From: Acidobacteriota bacterium
Lineage (GTDB): Bacteria > Acidobacteriota > Blastocatellia > Pyrinomonadales > Pyrinomonadaceae
NCBI GenBank assembly: GCA_016703965.1
Contig: JADJBB010000025.1
Coordinates: 1,007,501-1,071,500, forward strand
Length of the DNA: 64,000 nt
Reading direction: 5' to 3'
In this document: positions 17,058 to 26,250 of the stretch, in pieces
Layout of the letters: each line of letters starts with the position of its first letter
How positions within the stretch are numbered: position 1 is the stretch's first letter
Translations under genes and position numbers: made by a program
Notes under the pieces: generated by a model
Database searches by the model: none
Told to the model about the DNA's origin: nothing
Seen by the model: the letters and a program-made list of their open reading frames with translations, nothing else

Positions 17058-17927
17058 CTATCGCAAAACGTCAACGATCGCCTGCCCAATATCCGCCGGC
17101 GACTGCACGACGCGAATTCCGGCTGCCGTCAAAGCCGCCATCTTCTCTGCCGCAGTTCCCTTTCCGCCCGAGATGATCGCACCGGCGTGGCCCATGCGGC
17201 GTCCCGGAGGTGCGGTTTGGCCGGCGATGAAGGCGACGATCGGTTTGGTTACGTGATCTTTTGCGTATGCCGCAGCATCTTCTTCCGCAGTTCCGCCGAT
17301 CTCGCCGATCATGACGATCGCGTCGGTTTCATCGTCCTCCTGGAAGAGCCTAAGAGCGTCCGTGTGATTCGTACCAATGATCGGATCGCCGCCGATACCG
17401 ATGGCGGTCGACTGGCCGAGTCCGAGAGCGGTCAATTGGCCGACAGCTTCATACGTTAACGTTCCCGAACGCGAAACGACGCCGATGCGGCCTTCTTTAT
17501 GAATATGTCCGGGCATTATGCCGATCTTGCACTTTCCGGGCGAAATAATGCCGGGGCAATTCGGGCCGATCACGCGGGTATTGCGGTCGCGAAGGTATTC
17601 CTTCACCTTGACCATATCCGCAACCGGAATTCCCTCAGTAATGCAGACGACCAACGGAATTCCGGCATCGCCAGCTTCCATGATCGCGTCCGCAGCAAAT
17701 GCAGGCGGTACGTAGATGACCGACGCATTCGCTCCGGTTTCATTGACCGCATCGGCGACGGTGTTAAAAACCGCAACGCCTTCGTGCGAGCTTCCGCCCT
17801 TGCCGGGCGTGACGCCGCCGACGATATTAGTGCCGTAATCACGCATTTGCAGCATGTGGAACGTGCCTTCTTTACCCGTAATTCCCTGAACGATCAGGCG
17901 TGTATTTTTATCGACTAAGACGCTCAA
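17058..17927 (-). CDS. sucD: Succinyl-CoA synthetase alpha subunit
   Basis: 289 residues. Seen: NTRLIVQGITGKEGTFH (CoA-binding Rossmann start), VIGPNCPGIISPG, GRIGVVSRSGTLTYEAV, and the phosphohistidine loop RMGHAGAIISGGKGTA. The enzyme couples succinyl-CoA to succinate with substrate-level phosphorylation in the TCA cycle. The beta subunit sucC is not adjacent. It heads the run sucD, thioesterase, ndk. Confidence 0.97.
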   Translation of the reverse strand: MSVLVDKNTRLIVQGITGKEGTFHMLQMRDYGTNIVGGVTPGKGGSSHEGVAVFNTVADAVNETGANASVIYVPPAFAADAIMEAGDAGIPLVVCITEGIPVADMVKVKEYLRDRNTRVIGPNCPGIISPGKCKIGIMPGHIHKEGRIGVVSRSGTLTYEAVGQLTALGLGQSTAIGIGGDPIIGTNHTDALRLFQEDDETDAIVMIGEIGGTAEEDAAAYAKDHVTKPIVAFIAGQTAPPGRRMGHAGAIISGGKGTAAEKMAALTAAGIRVVQSPADIGQAIVDVLR

Positions 17928-18164
17928 TTTGAGTTCCTCTCTTTCGCGTTTGGATTAATAAACAAACTATAAATATAACACGCCGCCTCAAAAGTCGCAC
18001 AATCGGAAGCGGTTGGCACCATGACTCGTCGCCGCCGTTCATATTTTTTTGAACAATCCGACATTGGTTTACGTTACCAATCATGTCACTTTACCTGACT
18101 TCGATTTTCGATATATTTGCCTTTATGGGAACGGTATCAAAACGTTTAACGTGATCTTTTTTTC

Positions 18165-19412
18165 ATGAGACAGCTTTACTCATTCTATTTTGATGCCTGC
18201 GCGATCGCAGTTAAATCGATCCTCGAGCACAAGCTTCGCGCCTTCTTGACGCTGATCGGGATCATAATCGGCGTGGCGGCCGTCGTCGTCGTTGGTGCTT
18301 CGATCAGCGGATTAAATGCGTATGTTTCCACACAGATCTCTAAAGTACTGGGAACAAATCACTTCATGATCGCCCGAATGGCCTTTTCAGGACGCATGGC
18401 GGATGATGCCTTTGAACGTGCAAACCGCCGTAACAAACGTCCAAACTGGAATGAATATCTATACATAAAAGAGAATTGCACGAACTGCTCTGAAGTTGGT
18501 GCTCAGATGTTCAATAGTGCCGACTTCAGTGAAAATGGCGTCGAAATGCCCTCCGTCTCGATCAACGGGGTTACGTCAAATTTTGAGGTGATCGAGGATA
18601 AAAATATCATCGAGGGCCGGTTCATCTCCCCAGAGGAGGAGAAACGAGCGTCACACGTCTGCGTTATCGCCGACGATGTCCGTGAAAAATACTTCAGCAA
18701 CGCCTCGGCACTGGGGAAAACGATAAAGCTGCGGGGCCTGCCGCTGACCATCGTTGGTGTGGAAGATAAACGCGGCAGTTTGCCCGGAGCGTCATTTAAC
18801 CGTGCGATATATATACCGATCACGCTTCACTCTCAGATCTTCGGAACCGGTGATAACGGGCTGACGATCCACGGCAAAGGCCGCTCGGCCGAAACGTTTG
18901 ACGCCGCCATCGATGAAGCCAAACTGCTGCTCCGCAACCGCCGCGGCCTTTCAGGCAGTGACGAGGACACGTTCGGCCTCGTCAACACAAAGGAATTGGG
19001 AAGCCAGATCGATCAATTCACCGGTGCGATCGCGGCTGTTGTCATTCCGATCACGATGATCATCCTCGTCGTCGGCGGCATCGTCGTGATGAATATCATG
19101 CTCGTCTCGGTCACCGAACGAACCTTCGAGGTCGGCCTGCGGAAGGCTTTGGGAGCAACGCGACAGCAGATATTGCTGCAATTCCTTATCGAATCCGCTC
19201 TGCTTTGCGTTCTGGGTGGAATAATCGGGCTCATTCTCGCCGTTGGCGTGACGGAACTGGTCACGCTGCTTGCGGGCATTACAATGCGGATAACGATAAG
19301 CTACATCATTTTGTCCGTCGGTGTCTCCAGCATCATCGGCGGCGTCGCCGGGCTCTATCCCGCTTGGAAGGCCGCTAGGTTGGACCCGATCGTTGCTTTG
19401 ACTCAGAATTAG
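18165..19412 (+). CDS. ABC transporter permease, MacB/FtsX type (1)
   Basis: 415 residues. The MacB_PCD layout is seen: an N-terminal transmembrane helix after KSILEHKLRAFLTLIGIIIGV, a periplasmic domain (about 50-270), then three C-terminal helices of the FtsX domain, with VVMNIMLVSVTERTFEVGLRKALGATRQQI as its signature. Such permeases work in lipoprotein, peptide or antibiotic export driven by a MacB/LolD ATPase. None is adjacent. A related permease follows 84 bases later. Confidence 0.9.
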   Translation: MRQLYSFYFDACAIAVKSILEHKLRAFLTLIGIIIGVAAVVVVGASISGLNAYVSTQISKVLGTNHFMIARMAFSGRMADDAFERANRRNKRPNWNEYLYIKENCTNCSEVGAQMFNSADFSENGVEMPSVSINGVTSNFEVIEDKNIIEGRFISPEEEKRASHVCVIADDVREKYFSNASALGKTIKLRGLPLTIVGVEDKRGSLPGASFNRAIYIPITLHSQIFGTGDNGLTIHGKGRSAETFDAAIDEAKLLLRNRRGLSGSDEDTFGLVNTKELGSQIDQFTGAIAAVVIPITMIILVVGGIVVMNIMLVSVTERTFEVGLRKALGATRQQILLQFLIESALLCVLGGIIGLILAVGVTELVTLLAGITMRITISYIILSVGVSSIIGGVAGLYPAWKAARLDPIVALTQN

Positions 19413-19413
19413 T

Positions 19414-19486
19414 TGGCCACCGAGGACACGGAGAGTTTTCGATCTATTGGTCAGCCTACTTCTTAACTCTGTGTTCTCTGTAGCCA
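19414..19486. repeat. Inverted repeat pair between the two permease genes
   Basis: The left arm 19414-19437 (TGGCCACCGAGGACACGGAG and on) and the right arm 19465-19486 (AACTCTGTGTTCTCTGTAGC and on) are imperfect inverted copies separated by 27 bases. They match the widespread 'accgaggacacagag' intergenic repeat type. Confidence 0.8.
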
Positions 19487-19496
19487 ATAACTACTT

Positions 19497-20762
19497 ATGC
19501 GATTTACTACATCCTTACCCTACGAAGTGCTCAAGATGGCGATGGATTCGATTCGGTCGCATAAATTCCGTTCGGCTCTGACGATCATCGGGATCGTCGT
19601 CGGTGTGATCACGGCGATCGTCGTGGCGTCGATATTGACGGGCGTTCGCGGGTCGATGGTTGCGATCGTAGAGGAATATGGCACTAACAATATCTACGCG
19701 TTTCATCTGACAACTGGATTCGGCGGAGCGAGTCGCGACGAAAGAAACCGCAAACCACTGACCGATCAAGACGCTGAAGCCATACTCGCCCAATCGACGG
19801 CGATAAATGACATCTCACTCGTCGCACCGCGCATTGGCTCGTTTAACGGCGGCTTTGACGACAATCTGATCTACGAAGGCAAGAATTACCGCTGGGCACT
19901 GACCGACGGCGTTACGCCGAATCATATGGAATTGACCAACCTAGTGTTGAAAGCCGGTCGATTCATCACCGAAGCCGACAATCAGCAACGGCGAAACGTT
20001 CTGGTCGTCGGCGTCAATTGTGTCGATGCGCTCTTCCCTGGCAAGGAAGATGATGTGGTCGGAAAAGTCGTCCGGATGAACGGCGAGACCTGGGAGATCA
20101 TAGGCGTGATCGAAAAGCGAAAGGCTGGGTTTTTTGGCGAAAATGAAGAAGACCGCAAGGTCTTCCTTCCATTTCGAACCGCTAGAAAGGTCGCTCCCGA
20201 GCGTAAGGAAGAGCTTTTCGTCATTCAGGCTAAGCAAGGTCAGCTAAAGGATGCAGTTGCTGAGGTAGAAGGTATTTTAAGGCAGCGTCGGAACGTCAAG
20301 TACGGCGAACCAAGCGATTTTGATGTGAAGACGGCAGACAGCTTTATCGCACAGTTCGACAGTATCATTGGCGGTGTCGGCCTGGCAGCTATTGCCATTT
20401 CCTGTCTCGGCCTGCTGGTTGGCGGGATCGGTGTGATGAACATCATGCTCGTGTCGGTTACCGAACGAACAAAAGAGATCGGTATTCGTAAGGCTATAGG
20501 AGCAACAAAATCGGCGATCGTGCTTCAGTTCCTGCTCGAAGCAATGACGCTTACATTTTTCGGCGGGGTGATCGGCGTGGTGATCGCGATCGGTATCAGT
20601 AATCTAATAATGCTGCTAGTGCCAAGCATTCCTGCCCAGGTGCCGGCGTGGGCGGTTATCGCGGGCCTCGGAACCTCGGTTGGAGTTGGACTCATTTTTG
20701 GCGTGCTGCCTGCGCGCAAGGCTTCGAGACTCGATCCGATCGAATGCCTGCGTTACGAGTAA
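19497..20762 (+). CDS. ABC transporter permease, MacB/FtsX type (2)
   Basis: 421 residues, a paralogue of the preceding gene with the same order: MDSIRSHKFRSALTIIGIVVGV helix, periplasmic MacB_PCD domain, FtsX domain with GVMNIMLVSVTERTKEIGIRKAIGATKSAI, and an end at LDPIECLRYE. The pair could form a heterodimeric export permease (inference). A hairpin follows the stop at 20771. Confidence 0.9.
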   Translation: MRFTTSLPYEVLKMAMDSIRSHKFRSALTIIGIVVGVITAIVVASILTGVRGSMVAIVEEYGTNNIYAFHLTTGFGGASRDERNRKPLTDQDAEAILAQSTAINDISLVAPRIGSFNGGFDDNLIYEGKNYRWALTDGVTPNHMELTNLVLKAGRFITEADNQQRRNVLVVGVNCVDALFPGKEDDVVGKVVRMNGETWEIIGVIEKRKAGFFGENEEDRKVFLPFRTARKVAPERKEELFVIQAKQGQLKDAVAEVEGILRQRRNVKYGEPSDFDVKTADSFIAQFDSIIGGVGLAAIAISCLGLLVGGIGVMNIMLVSVTERTKEIGIRKAIGATKSAIVLQFLLEAMTLTFFGGVIGVVIAIGISNLIMLLVPSIPAQVPAWAVIAGLGTSVGVGLIFGVLPARKASRLDPIECLRYE

Positions 20763-20770
20763 CGAAAAAG

Positions 20771-20800
20771 GCCGTGAATGCTGTTAACGGCATTCACGGC
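20771..20800 (-). terminator. Convergent intrinsic terminator
   Basis: A perfect 11-bp stem GCCGTGAATGC/GCATTCACGGC (20771-20781, 20790-20800). On the minus strand it is followed by CTTTTTC, so it ends the coiled-coil gene; it also lies 8 bases after the plus-strand permease stop. Confidence 0.8.
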
Positions 20801-20814
20801 ATAGGGGTATCTAT

Positions 20815-21504
20815 TTAATTTTGCGGATCGGCGTCTTTTAGAAACGAATCATCGATATCTTTTTCGAGCTTCGTCCGTATCTTTTCGACCATTGCCTCGG
20901 ATTTTTGAAGATTCACGTTGATGTTGCTCTTTGTATTTTGGATCTCTGCGAGCAGGCTCTGAAGGTTTCCCCGTTCAGCAGCAAGGCTTTTACGGCGGTT
21001 CTCGCGAACTTCCTCGGGCCTCATTGATCCGTTGAGCTGCAAGGTCCTCTCAATAGACTCAGGGCGAATGTCGATCTCGAGCTGATCGAGCCGTGTCTTC
21101 ACAGTATTTTCCTTTTCGATCATCTCAAAAAGCTGTTTACGAAGTGATTCGCTCCGCTGCTCCGATCGGGTCAGAATATCAAGGTTGAGCAAGAGCCGCT
21201 TTTGCTTTTCGTCCTTATCTACCTTCTGGGCAGATTCGAGCTTTTTGATCCGGTCCGTTAGTTCCTTGATCCGGTCGGCATCCGAAACTGTCGGCTGCTC
21301 GGCTGTCTTTTCGGTCGGTACGGATACGAGCGGCGGAAGCTCGACATAATCGCCGGCACGACTGATCACCTCTGCGGTTGGCGGCGGGGTAGCGAGCGGT
21401 TTCGGCTTAGGCTTCGTTGCCTGACCGTTCGCCCCAGCCACTCCGACAATGACCGCGAGAAACACATAAGCCAGCTTATTAACGTGAGACATTCTCATTT
21501 GCAT
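20815..21504 (-). CDS. Secreted coiled-coil protein, unknown function
   Basis: 229 residues. The N-terminal hydrophobic segment (LAYVFLAVIVGVAGANGQA) is a signal peptide. A Pro/Lys-rich linker follows (KPKPKPLATPPPTAE), then almost continuous charged helix from about 80 to 220 with heptad character (RIKELTDRIKKLES, LRKQLFEMIEKENTVKTRL). Its ATG directly follows the TAG of the upstream gene, so the two are co-transcribed. Several in-frame ATGs leave the exact start open by up to 5 codons. No named family recognised. Confidence 0.7.
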   Translation of the reverse strand: MQMRMSHVNKLAYVFLAVIVGVAGANGQATKPKPKPLATPPPTAEVISRAGDYVELPPLVSVPTEKTAEQPTVSDADRIKELTDRIKKLESAQKVDKDEKQKRLLLNLDILTRSEQRSESLRKQLFEMIEKENTVKTRLDQLEIDIRPESIERTLQLNGSMRPEEVRENRRKSLAAERGNLQSLLAEIQNTKSNINVNLQKSEAMVEKIRTKLEKDIDDSFLKDADPQN

Positions 21505-21777
21505 CTATACCTTCTTATTCTTGTCGGGGATAAAATCACCCCGAACCAGTTCTACCGCATTTTTCGCAAGTCCGACGAACGGGATAGCGTCTATCCCCGA
21601 GTTGATAACACCGGCGATCAACCCTTTATTCTTAACATCAGTTCCGACCAGGATCACGGCAATAAACGTACCGCCAAATGGAATCGTCTTCGCGACCCGT
21701 TTTGCGATTTGCCACCCGCCCGCGTGGACAACCTTCCTCGTAATGCTCTTCTTTTTTTCTGTCATCCCTTTTGCCAT
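21505..21777 (-). CDS. Small hydrophobic protein with glycine-rich helix, unknown function
   Basis: 90 residues from ATG at 21777, preferred over an upstream start that adds an unconvincing basic stretch. After a basic N-terminus (MTEKKKSITRKVVHAGGWQIAK) comes the hydrophobic FGGTFIAVILVGTDVKNKGLI and a second stretch INSGIDAIPFVGLAKNAVEL. It may be a small membrane-associated protein. It is divergent from the ABC ATPase gene by 80 bases. Confidence 0.55.
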   Translation of the reverse strand: MAKGMTEKKKSITRKVVHAGGWQIAKRVAKTIPFGGTFIAVILVGTDVKNKGLIAGVINSGIDAIPFVGLAKNAVELVRGDFIPDKNKKV

Positions 21778-21857
21778 TATACTTGCATTAATTCGATGAC
21801 GACAGCATACTTTTCTTTGCACGTAAAATCCCCATATTTGTTTCATTTTCGCCGCCA

Positions 21858-22817
21858 ATGTCCCTAAAGATCATAAATCTCTCGCTCCGGGTTGGGAATC
21901 GATGGATCCTAAGGGATATTGATCTGGAAGCTCCAACGGGTAAGATATTCGGTATCTGCGGAGCTTTAGGATCCGGAAAAACATCACTCTTGAAAGCGAT
22001 TGCCGGACACCTTCCACTTAGCAGCGGGCAGATATTCCTCGATTCACTTGACGTTACAGCCAAAGGAAAGGCTCGCGGCTTTGACCTACTCACTGACACC
22101 CCTGCGATACTCTGGAAAAACATATTTAGTGCCAAACATCTCTCTCAGGGCGAAACGCAACGAGCTGCCTTTGAGAACTTCATTCAAAGCTCTCAAACGG
22201 TTGCCCTGCTCGATGATCCATTTACACAAGTTGACAGCGATACCCGGACCTCACTTCTGCGGGATCTAAAAACCTGGATGACGCCCACAAGGATCGCTAT
22301 TGTCGCTTCCCACTCGTTCGACCTTTTGGCGTCATTGGCCGATGCGGTTCTAATTATCGGCGAGGGCTATGCTCAACAAACCGGAACGCCAAAGGATATT
22401 TATGAAAGGCCGGACACGGCGCTCGTTGCCCGTTTGACGGGCGAGACAAATTTGATTCGGGCACGTCGGATCAGTTCATCAGATGCCGCACTCCCGGAGT
22501 TTCAGACGCTGCATGGAGAATATCGCATTTTGTCGCAGCCAACCCCCAAAAGTCGACTTGGCCCTCTGAACAAGGACTCGACCCTGGCAATTCGCCCGGA
22601 GCAGATCACGATGTCCATGGGGACGTCGTTTCCCGAAGACAATTTACTGCGAGCCGTTGTGACGAACATCGAATTTCATGGAGCTAAAAGCCTGATCGAT
22701 TTTGATGCAGGCGGATTGACTTTAAGAGCACGCGTCTTCAAGGTCGTCGGGCTTGAACTGGGGACCGAATGCATGCTCGGACTCCCGCCCGATCGGATCG
22801 TCGTGCTCAAGGACTGA
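21858..22817 (+). CDS. Shortened ABC-transporter ATPase with TOBE-like C-terminus
   Basis: 319 residues. Walker A GALGSGKTS is at 35-43, signature LSQGE at 95-99, Walker B VALLDDP at 115-121 and the H-loop SH near 152. Only about 50 residues separate Walker A from the signature; usual domains have around 90-100, so the Q-loop and most of the helical subdomain are missing. The catalytic Glu of Walker B is Asp. After KDIYERPDTALVARLTGETN comes a TOBE/MOP-type region (about 200-319), as in CUT1/sulfate/iron importers. No permease is adjacent. It may not hydrolyse ATP normally. Confidence 0.75.
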   Translation: MSLKIINLSLRVGNRWILRDIDLEAPTGKIFGICGALGSGKTSLLKAIAGHLPLSSGQIFLDSLDVTAKGKARGFDLLTDTPAILWKNIFSAKHLSQGETQRAAFENFIQSSQTVALLDDPFTQVDSDTRTSLLRDLKTWMTPTRIAIVASHSFDLLASLADAVLIIGEGYAQQTGTPKDIYERPDTALVARLTGETNLIRARRISSSDAALPEFQTLHGEYRILSQPTPKSRLGPLNKDSTLAIRPEQITMSMGTSFPEDNLLRAVVTNIEFHGAKSLIDFDAGGLTLRARVFKVVGLELGTECMLGLPPDRIVVLKD

Positions 22818-22859
22818 ACACCGGCTCTGACCGTTAAATTCTACACAACCAGGAAAAAG

Positions 22860-22885
22860 AAAAGGCGGCCCTGAGGCCGCCTTTT
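22860..22885. terminator. Bidirectional intrinsic terminator
   Basis: AAAAGGCGGCC (22860-22870) pairs with GGCCGCCTTTT (22875-22885) across CTGA. A and T flanks on both sides let it end both the plus-strand ABC ATPase and the minus-strand surface protein. Confidence 0.92.
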
Positions 22886-22905
22886 CAGTCTATTCAAGTG
22901 ATCTC

Positions 22906-25900
22906 TCACTCTTGTCCAATGAAGTCAGCATCGCTGATCGAATCGAAGACCTGTACAACCCTTGAGTTAAAGCGATATCGGTTCGAGTTGACACCCATAA
23001 CCAAAGTCGATCCAACTTCGAGATCGTAGAAGTGATAGTAACCGAACGAACCGGTTGTAGCCGTTCTGCGGTTACCCATCGAATCGATGATCGTGACCGT
23101 GGCGTTTCTCAATCCGCGGCCGTCCGGTGTCAGGACACGGCCTGAGACCTCGACTCCCGCTGCCGTCGAAGGCAGCAGTTCGATTCCCCATCCGCCCTTG
23201 ACCTCACCATTGACGACATCTGGTGCGTCCGGTCGTGCGACGCCGTTGTCATCGCGGATGTAGAGATTCCACGTACCGTTTGCCGTCGATCCGCCGAAGT
23301 TGCCGAACAATGTCTGTGCATTCGTTCTCGCAACCACGCATCCCGGTTCGACATACGGCCCAGCTGGTGCCGGTGCCGGGAAGTTCGAGACAGGCGTCTC
23401 GCACGTCGTCGGCTTGAAGATACCCGTTGCAAGCGGACCTGAGTCAGGCAGCACTGCGTTCGGGTAGTCGGCCAGCGTCAGTGTGACCGCTCCGGCTTCC
23501 GTGATCGCGACAGGCCCGCCGACATCGCCGACCAGAGCATATTTCGCTCCGTTCGGGCCAACCAGCAGCACGTCCAAATTATCCGGCTTCGTCGAGTAGA
23601 AATCGTACAGCGTCACTCTGATACGGAACGCGTTCGTCGTTGCTCCCGTGACCTCGATCGGCGACGGATACAGCCCTGCGGCCGTGCCCTGAATGATCGA
23701 GATCGCAGCCGAATTCTTGAACTGATTAGCCGTGTCGTTGATCGTCAGTACTGCACTGTTCGTGGCAGCGGTACTCGATGGTAACAGTCCTGTGAGTGTC
23801 AGATTGACGGTCTCGTCGGTGTCCGCACTGTTATCGCGGCACAATCCTAGCGTGACTGTCTTCGACGTTTCTCCGGCGTTAAAGTTAATTGGGCCCCCGG
23901 TCATATTGATCACATCAGCTCCGGTTCCGCAACCCGCCGTTCCGATAACCGCTCGGGTGGACGTCATCGTCAGGAACGCAGTCGTCCCACCTGTCGTCAC
24001 ACCGGTTCTGTTGATCGTAATATCAATTGCCTGAGACTCGTCCTGCTTGTAAGTCGTTGAGCCAAAGGCGAGAAATGTTGTCGGCACCGGCGTAGGTGTC
24101 GGCGTCGGCGTTGCTGTTGGTGCAGGCGTTGGGGTCGGAGTTGGTGTTACGCCACCGGCACAAGTGAAGACCAGTGAGAAGCGGTTCACCGTTCCAGTGT
24201 CGCCCGCTCCGTTGTCGCTGACATTCAGCGTCCACGTTCCAGCCGCAGCCTGGCCGTCAAAAGCCGACAGCGGATTGTTCGGCGTGAACGATCCCGACGG
24301 GAATGCTGCCGCACTACCCGCTGAATTACATGTCGTCTCAAGTGCCGGGAATCCGCCGTCGTCATCCAGGATCACCTGAGCAAGATTGTTATTGCTGCAT
24401 CCGAATGTCGATGCCGGAACTCCCGGACGATCATAGAACGTTACCGCCGTTCCCGTCGGTGACGTCAGCTTGAAGATAAGGTCGCCGACCCACGAGTGGG
24501 TCACGCCTACTCCCGTATCACCAGCCGTCGCACTCGGCGTACCGTCAAACCGGAAATTCAGGTCAGTTATCGTACATGCCGTTCCTACTGCCAGAGGCAC
24601 ATTGACACCTGCTGCTGAGGCATCAGGGATCGTTACGGAAGGTCCCGTGTAACTGATGATGTTCCCGGTTCCCGGTGTCGGCGTCGGTGTTGGTGTTACG
24701 ACCGGCGTCGGTGTTGGCGTCGGTGAACCAAATGGAGTGTAAACTAAAGTGTCCACACCAATAATATTTGAGTTAGCTCCTGACGGTCCGCCATTCTCTA
24801 CGAAATAACGGAACGCAAAGCGGCCACTGGTCGGGCCGGAAAGCCCCGAGATCGTCACGGTGAACTGCGTCCAAACGGTCGGATAGTTCGCTCCGTACGT
24901 TGGATTAATATCCAGAAGAAGCGTTGTGAAATCACCTACGCTCGTTGCTGTAGAACCAACATCGGAACTGTTGCCGTTCTGCGACAGACGCAACTGCAAC
25001 CTATCCGGGAACGTTGTACTAGGACTTCTGGTGAAGAACGATATCGTATCACCGTTTCTGAATGTCCTATTCGGACCAAGCAGCCAGTTACTGATAGTTC
25101 CTGTGCCGGTCGTGCTGTTAAAGTTGACCAAAACGAAGGACGTCGGGGCACCCTGATGGGCTCCTGTCGGGAACGCCGTGCCAACAGATCCTTGCGACCA
25201 AAGGGACGCACCAAGCGGCACGCTTCTGTTGAAGGTTGACCATCCGCCCGTCGAAAGAAGCGTTGCCAGATTCGCAAAATCCTCGTTTATCGGGGTACTC
25301 GGACCCGGAGTCGGAGTTGGACTTGGAACCGGCGTAGGCGTCGCCGTCGGAGCCGGAGTCGGGGTTGCCGTCGGGGCCGGAGTCGGTGCTGGCGTCGGCG
25401 TTGCCGTCGGAGCCGGCGTCGGTGTTGCTGTCGGAGCCGGAGTCGGCGTCGCCGTCGGTGCCGGAGTTGGGGTCGCCGTCGGAGCCGGAGTAGGCGTCGC
25501 TGTCGGAGCCGGGGTCGGCGTCGCAGTCGGTGCCGGAGTCGGCGTCGCTGTTGGCACCGGGGTTGGTACCGGAGTTGGCGTCGCTGTTGGTGCCGGCGTT
25601 GGCGTTGGCGTTGGTGCAACTCCACCAGTGATTGTTAAATTGGCTGATGAGATCGAGCCAGTATCGCCTTGAGCACAATCGTTGAACTTTAGGATCCATG
25701 TTCCGTTCGCGTTGGTAACTCCAGCAAATGCAGGTGTAAGTAAGGTATTCGCACCGGTGTCATTAGCCGTTCGGTAATCGCCTGCTGGAACTGCCTGGGC
25801 CGAAAGTGCTGCCGCAGCAGCAGCCCACCAGTTATTCGGGGCCGTATCGTAAAAGTTGTAAGGCCCGCCCAGATCTGAGCTGTCACCGAAATCCGGGTCG

Positions 25901-26250
25901 AGATCATTGCCGGTGAAGGTAAAGATGAATGCCTGAGTCGTCCCATTCGGGGCGATCAGCAAGGCATCGATGTCACCCACCCATGTATGAGTGCCGGTGA
26001 AATTGACTCGAACATCCGTCGGAGCTCCTGAAATGCCGGTAACTGCAAAGGATATCTGTCTGCCTGCCCCCGTGCAATCATTATCAGGAATTGATCCGGT
26101 GTTCGTACCGGGGAATACCGCCTGAGTTTCAGCCTGGACATTTCTAAAAAGCGGAAATGACGCTAGCGCCGCAGTTATGAGGACGGCGACAACCGCAGTC
26201 ACCAAAGACCGCGTTGTAACCTTCCTTTTCGACATTTTATTTTTTGACAT
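22906..26250 (-). CDS. Large secreted surface protein: P-domains, PT-rich linkers, Calx-beta, CarboxypepD_reg
   Basis: 1114 residues from ATG 26250, preceded by GGGGGAT; the longer version uses TTG at 26268. Order: signal peptide; P-domain-like region (HTWVGDIDALLIAPNG ... GTWILKFNDCAQGDTG); a long PTPAPTAT repeat; a choice-of-anchor/MAM-like domain (EDFANLATLLSTGGWSTFN); a PTPTP linker; a second P-domain (HSWVGDLIFKLTSPTG ... GTWTLNVSDNGAGDTG); another linker; a Calx-beta domain (FNAGETSKTVTLGL); a third P-like domain; and a carboxypeptidase-regulatory beta domain with SGRVLTPDGRGLRNATVTI. No catalytic site is visible, so adhesion or surface display is likely. Confidence 0.85.
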   Translation of the reverse strand: MSKNKMSKRKVTTRSLVTAVVAVLITAALASFPLFRNVQAETQAVFPGTNTGSIPDNDCTGAGRQISFAVTGISGAPTDVRVNFTGTHTWVGDIDALLIAPNGTTQAFIFTFTGNDLDPDFGDSSDLGGPYNFYDTAPNNWWAAAAAALSAQAVPAGDYRTANDTGANTLLTPAFAGVTNANGTWILKFNDCAQGDTGSISSANLTITGGVAPTPTPTPAPTATPTPVPTPVPTATPTPAPTATPTPAPTATPTPAPTATPTPAPTATPTPAPTATPTPAPTATPTPAPTPAPTATPTPAPTATPTPVPSPTPTPGPSTPINEDFANLATLLSTGGWSTFNRSVPLGASLWSQGSVGTAFPTGAHQGAPTSFVLVNFNSTTGTGTISNWLLGPNRTFRNGDTISFFTRSPSTTFPDRLQLRLSQNGNSSDVGSTATSVGDFTTLLLDINPTYGANYPTVWTQFTVTISGLSGPTSGRFAFRYFVENGGPSGANSNIIGVDTLVYTPFGSPTPTPTPVVTPTPTPTPGTGNIISYTGPSVTIPDASAAGVNVPLAVGTACTITDLNFRFDGTPSATAGDTGVGVTHSWVGDLIFKLTSPTGTAVTFYDRPGVPASTFGCSNNNLAQVILDDDGGFPALETTCNSAGSAAAFPSGSFTPNNPLSAFDGQAAAGTWTLNVSDNGAGDTGTVNRFSLVFTCAGGVTPTPTPTPAPTATPTPTPTPVPTTFLAFGSTTYKQDESQAIDITINRTGVTTGGTTAFLTMTSTRAVIGTAGCGTGADVINMTGGPINFNAGETSKTVTLGLCRDNSADTDETVNLTLTGLLPSSTAATNSAVLTINDTANQFKNSAAISIIQGTAAGLYPSPIEVTGATTNAFRIRVTLYDFYSTKPDNLDVLLVGPNGAKYALVGDVGGPVAITEAGAVTLTLADYPNAVLPDSGPLATGIFKPTTCETPVSNFPAPAPAGPYVEPGCVVARTNAQTLFGNFGGSTANGTWNLYIRDDNGVARPDAPDVVNGEVKGGWGIELLPSTAAGVEVSGRVLTPDGRGLRNATVTIIDSMGNRRTATTGSFGYYHFYDLEVGSTLVMGVNSNRYRFNSRVVQVFDSISDADFIGQE
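25295..25620. repeat. Coding tandem repeat for PTPAPTAT linker
   Basis: An approximately 24-bp unit encoding Ala-Pro-Thr-Ala-Thr-Pro-Thr-Pro on the minus strand is repeated around a dozen times, with third-position variation. Two shorter PTPTP tracts of the same gene lie near 24087-24150 and 24670-24722. Copy number is likely to vary by slippage. Confidence 0.85.

Noticed and set aside
25178..25672. Plus-strand frame reading GVGVAVGAG repeats
   Set aside because: It is the complementary reading of the PTPAPTAT linker of the surface protein, which has a signal peptide and domains on both sides.
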